DNA from: CAIUPE01 sp046091665
GTDB lineage: Bacteria; Pseudomonadota; Alphaproteobacteria; Rhizobiales; Beijerinckiaceae
Direction of reading: 5' to 3'
NCBI GenBank assembly: GCA_046091665.1
Contig: JBJTCD010000019.1
Span: 1-15,755 of the forward strand
DNA length: 15,755 nucleotides
The notes under the pieces are model-generated. The model ran no database searches, was not told where the DNA came from, and saw only the letters and a program-made list of their open reading frames with translations. Made by a program: the position numbers and the translations under genes. Shown piece after piece: positions 13,663 through 15,755 of this stretch (positions are counted from its first letter, which is position 1; each line of letters opens with the position of its first letter).

Positions 13663-14714
13663 CACGCAGCCTCGCTTTTTCCAAACAGCAGGCATATAAT
13701 TGATTTTTTGTCCATTACACCGACGACTTCACCGTTCTTGCCAGTCACAGGCACCGGATTTTCTTCGTTCAATACTGCTTCTACAACTGTCTTTATAATG
13801 GCTTCACTTGCAACCGTGATGCTGCTCAGCCTGATTTTGCTGTCGTACTTTTCCATGACATCGCCGCAACGTAAAACTTTTTCGCGGGGCACATCATTGG
13901 TAAATTTTGCAACATATTCAGTTGCTGGGTTCAGGATAATACGGGCAGGCGTATCAATCTGTTCGATGACTCCATCCTTCATGATAGCAATTCTGTCTGC
14001 CAATCGCAAAGCTTCATCAAAATCATGGGTCACGAACAGAATGGTCTTGTTCAAGATTTTTTGCAGGCGGAGAAATTCATCCTGCATTTCTTTCCGAATG
14101 AGTGGATCAAGTGCCGAAAATGGTTCATCCAAAAACCAGATGTCTGGCTCCACCGCCAATGACCTTGCGATGCCTACACGTTGTTGCTGACCGCCACTGA
14201 GCTGCCGTGGAAAGTAGTTTTCGCGCCCGCCGAGGCCGACGAGTTCGATCATCGCCACAGCACGCTGAACGCTTTCCTTGGTGCTTCTTCCCTTAACTTG
14301 CAAAGGAAAGGCGATGTTTTCCAAAACCGTCTTGTGAGGCAACAGCGCAAAGCTTTGGAATACCATTCCCATCTTATTGCGGCGCAATTCGATCAATTGC
14401 TTGCTGTTCATTGCCAGGATGTCTTCACCGTCAATGAAGACCCGTCCAGCGGTGGCATCGGTAAGTCTGGAAATGCAACGCAGCAGTGTCGACTTGCCTG
14501 AGCCAGACAGACCCATAACAACAAGAATTTCACCCTTGTTGACTTCAAAGCTTGCATTGTTGACGCCGAATATACATCCAGCGGCTTTGAATTTATCTAC
14601 ATCAATAATGCCATTCGATTGACGTATTAATTGGAAAGTGCTGTCTCCAAAAATTTTAGAGACAGACTCACATTTAATAACCGTTTGGCGACTGTTATTA
14701 GACGAAGCACTCAT
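13662..14714 (-). CDS. tmoW: TMAO/betaine-type ABC transporter ATPase TmoW
   Basis: A 350-residue ATP-binding subunit of the ProV/OpuAA type that powers the TmoV pore on the cytoplasmic face. Motifs in order: Walker A GLSGSGKST (68-76), Q-loop Q120, signature LSGGQQQRV (172-180), Walker B IWFLDE (192-197) and H-loop H230. The C-terminal 60-70 residues (about 285-345) resemble a CBS-like regulatory half, as in osmoprotectant ATPases. The N-terminal 50 residues before the first strand are longer than in most ATPases but usual for ProV-like proteins. I use the ATG at 14714; a TTG three codons earlier is in frame, and the ribosome site is weak for both. It overlaps tmoV by one base (TGATG), implying coupled translation. 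Confidence 0.88.
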   Translation of the reverse strand: MSASSNNSRQTVIKCESVSKIFGDSTFQLIRQSNGIIDVDKFKAAGCIFGVNNASFEVNKGEILVVMGLSGSGKSTLLRCISRLTDATAGRVFIDGEDILAMNSKQLIELRRNKMGMVFQSFALLPHKTVLENIAFPLQVKGRSTKESVQRAVAMIELVGLGGRENYFPRQLSGGQQQRVGIARSLAVEPDIWFLDEPFSALDPLIRKEMQDEFLRLQKILNKTILFVTHDFDEALRLADRIAIMKDGVIEQIDTPARIILNPATEYVAKFTNDVPREKVLRCGDVMEKYDSKIRLSSITVASEAIIKTVVEAVLNEENPVPVTGKNGEVVGVMDKKSIICLLFGKSEAA

Positions 14715-14788
14715 TCGTATCAAATTCCCAATTGAAATTTATACGCCCAACACATCGACCGTTTGTCCCGCTGCGTTTATATTGGGCA

Positions 14789-14822
14789 CCACTCTCCCCC
14801 GGCATAGACAAGGGGAGAGTGG
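14789..14822 (-). promoter_or_regulatory. Perfect 11-bp intercistronic hairpin between tmoX and tmoW
   Basis: CCACTCTCCCC (14789-14799) and GGGGAGAGTGG (14812-14822) form a perfect GC-rich 11-bp stem with a 12-base loop, in the 153-base gap after tmoX. On the minus strand no T run follows, so it is not a standard terminator. Such hairpins after binding-protein genes commonly protect the upstream message and lower downstream expression, giving more binding protein than membrane complex. That role is inferred here. Confidence 0.7.
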
Positions 14823-14867
14823 CCACTTCCAGGTCTCTATCTTTTCTAGATCATTGTTAGGTTTAGA

Positions 14868-15755
14868 TTATTGGACGAAAGGCTTCCAAACAGCTTCGTT
14901 TTCTGTTAACCATTTCTTGGCAGCATTCTGATGCGTCATCTTGTCGATGTCCACCAATGCAGCCATTTGTCCAATTTGTGTTGTGGTGAAGGAAATCTTT
15001 GAGAACACCGCATATGCAGCAGGGTGTGTTTTCGGGAACTGATAGTTCGCCGCTTTCTTCAACCAGCCTTTTGGTGAACCGCACGAACCGTCTCCGCCAT
15101 CGGCTTTTCGGCACCCTTCTTTAAACGGAGGGAATTCGATAAAGACGAAGCCATCCTTGTCGGTAAAGTTTGGTGTCCAGTTAAAGGTGATGACGCCGCG
15201 TTTTTCCTTTTTTGCCGATTCAAGTTCTGCCCAAATTGCATCGGCCGAGCCTGCAAATTTCACTACATATTTATCACCGAGACCCAATGCTTTCAGACGG
15301 TCAGGCATCAGATCGCCATGCCAGCTCTGGGGGCCCTCAAGCCAACGGCCTTTGCCATCGGAATCTGCCGACTTGAAAACATCAGGGCAATTCTTCAGCG
15401 CCTCCCAGTTTGGAAGTCCCGGGCAGAGGTTCATGTCAATCACATATTTAGGAACGCCCATTTCTTCGAGCGTTGAGGCTTCATGCGTGCCAGCATCAAT
15501 AACACCGCCCTTTTTCATTGCATTATAGAACGACGCACCGAAAGTAGATTGCCAAACCTCATGCGAGATCGTCACATCGCCGTTGCGAATTGCTTCGTAA
15601 ACGGCCTGTGTGTCAGCGGGCTTATATTCAACCTTGTCGCCTATGCTTTCAAAAATCCCACCAATCACATAGGCCATGACCACTTGGCTGGACCAATTGT
15701 GGGTCGGTATAATGATTGGCTTTTTGGAGTCCTCCGCGGACACTGGATTGGTAAA
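14868..15755 (-). CDS. tmoX: TMAO/betaine-type ABC transporter substrate-binding protein TmoX (start beyond right edge)
   Basis: The last 295 residues of an OpuAC-type periplasmic binding protein. The frame runs off the right edge, so the start codon and signal peptide are missing. The visible start (NPVSAEDSKKPIIIPTHNW) looks like the end of a signal peptide followed by the first strand of the mature protein. Aromatic residues that could form a cage for a quaternary or N-oxide head group are abundant (HNWSSQVV, ISHEVWQSTF, PQSWHG, FNWTPNF). OpuAC family members bind glycine betaine, choline or TMAO; the tmm/tdm/dmm setting favours TMAO. Four cysteines are visible: one in NLCPGL, one in KNCPD, and two in EGCRKADGGDGSCG. 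A GTG at 15743 in this frame is not the real start, since it would leave no signal peptide. Confidence 0.87.
   Translation of the reverse strand, partial: FTNPVSAEDSKKPIIIPTHNWSSQVVMAYVIGGIFESIGDKVEYKPADTQAVYEAIRNGDVTISHEVWQSTFGASFYNAMKKGGVIDAGTHEASTLEEMGVPKYVIDMNLCPGLPNWEALKNCPDVFKSADSDGKGRWLEGPQSWHGDLMPDRLKALGLGDKYVVKFAGSADAIWAELESAKKEKRGVITFNWTPNFTDKDGFVFIEFPPFKEGCRKADGGDGSCGSPKGWLKKAANYQFPKTHPAAYAVFSKISFTTTQIGQMAALVDIDKMTHQNAAKKWLTENEAVWKPFVQ

Noticed and set aside
15741..15743. GTG at 15743 as the start of the binding protein
   Set aside because: The frame remains open to the window edge and a periplasmic binding protein needs a signal peptide, so the real start is outside.

Overview
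The window reads as a methylated-amine catabolism locus from an alphaproteobacterium. That placement rests on gene content (dmmDABC, tmm, tdm and tmoXWV together, as known from marine Roseobacter-type and methylotrophic alphaproteobacteria), not on any ribosomal marker. I cannot name a genus.

Layout. (1) Positions 1-458 are the left part of an IS3-family insertion sequence on the minus strand: complete orfA and the beginning of orfB, which leaves the window. (2) Positions 460-777 hold the 3' two thirds of a group II truncated haemoglobin gene. Its 5' end is cut off exactly where the IS begins, and an in-frame TAG interrupts it further. (3) Positions 853-5962 are a tight plus-strand operon, dmmD-dmmA-dmmB-dmmC-tmm. 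(4) tdm lies convergent to tmm on the minus strand, with a shared hairpin terminator between them. (5) Divergent from tdm is a 587-residue APC-family permease with an odd long loop, ended by a strong terminator. folD starts only 12 bases after that terminator. (6) The right third, on the minus strand, is a TMAO-type ABC importer in the order tmoX (cut by the right edge), tmoW, tmoV. A perfect 11-bp hairpin separates tmoX from tmoW, and tmoW and tmoV overlap at TGATG.

How the genes work together (known for the families, inferred here). TmoXWV imports trimethylamine N-oxide (TMAO). Tmm oxidises trimethylamine to TMAO. Tdm splits TMAO into dimethylamine and formaldehyde and passes the C1 unit to tetrahydrofolate through its fused GcvT domain. 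DmmABC, a haem-dependent oxidative N-demethylase, converts dimethylamine to methylamine, and DmmD captures the released C1 as methylene-tetrahydrofolate. FolD oxidises methylene-tetrahydrofolate. The permease may carry a methylated amine or a related compound. Genes for using the methylamine product (gmaS, mgsABC, mgdABCD) are not in the window.

Most notable points: the pathway is compact, but tmm and tdm are convergent; FolD has three non-consensus active-site residues, including Gln for the catalytic Lys; a terminator sits directly in front of folD; and a decayed truncated haemoglobin lies next to a haem-dependent oxygenase operon. The core pathway is already described, so I do not claim an entirely new system.
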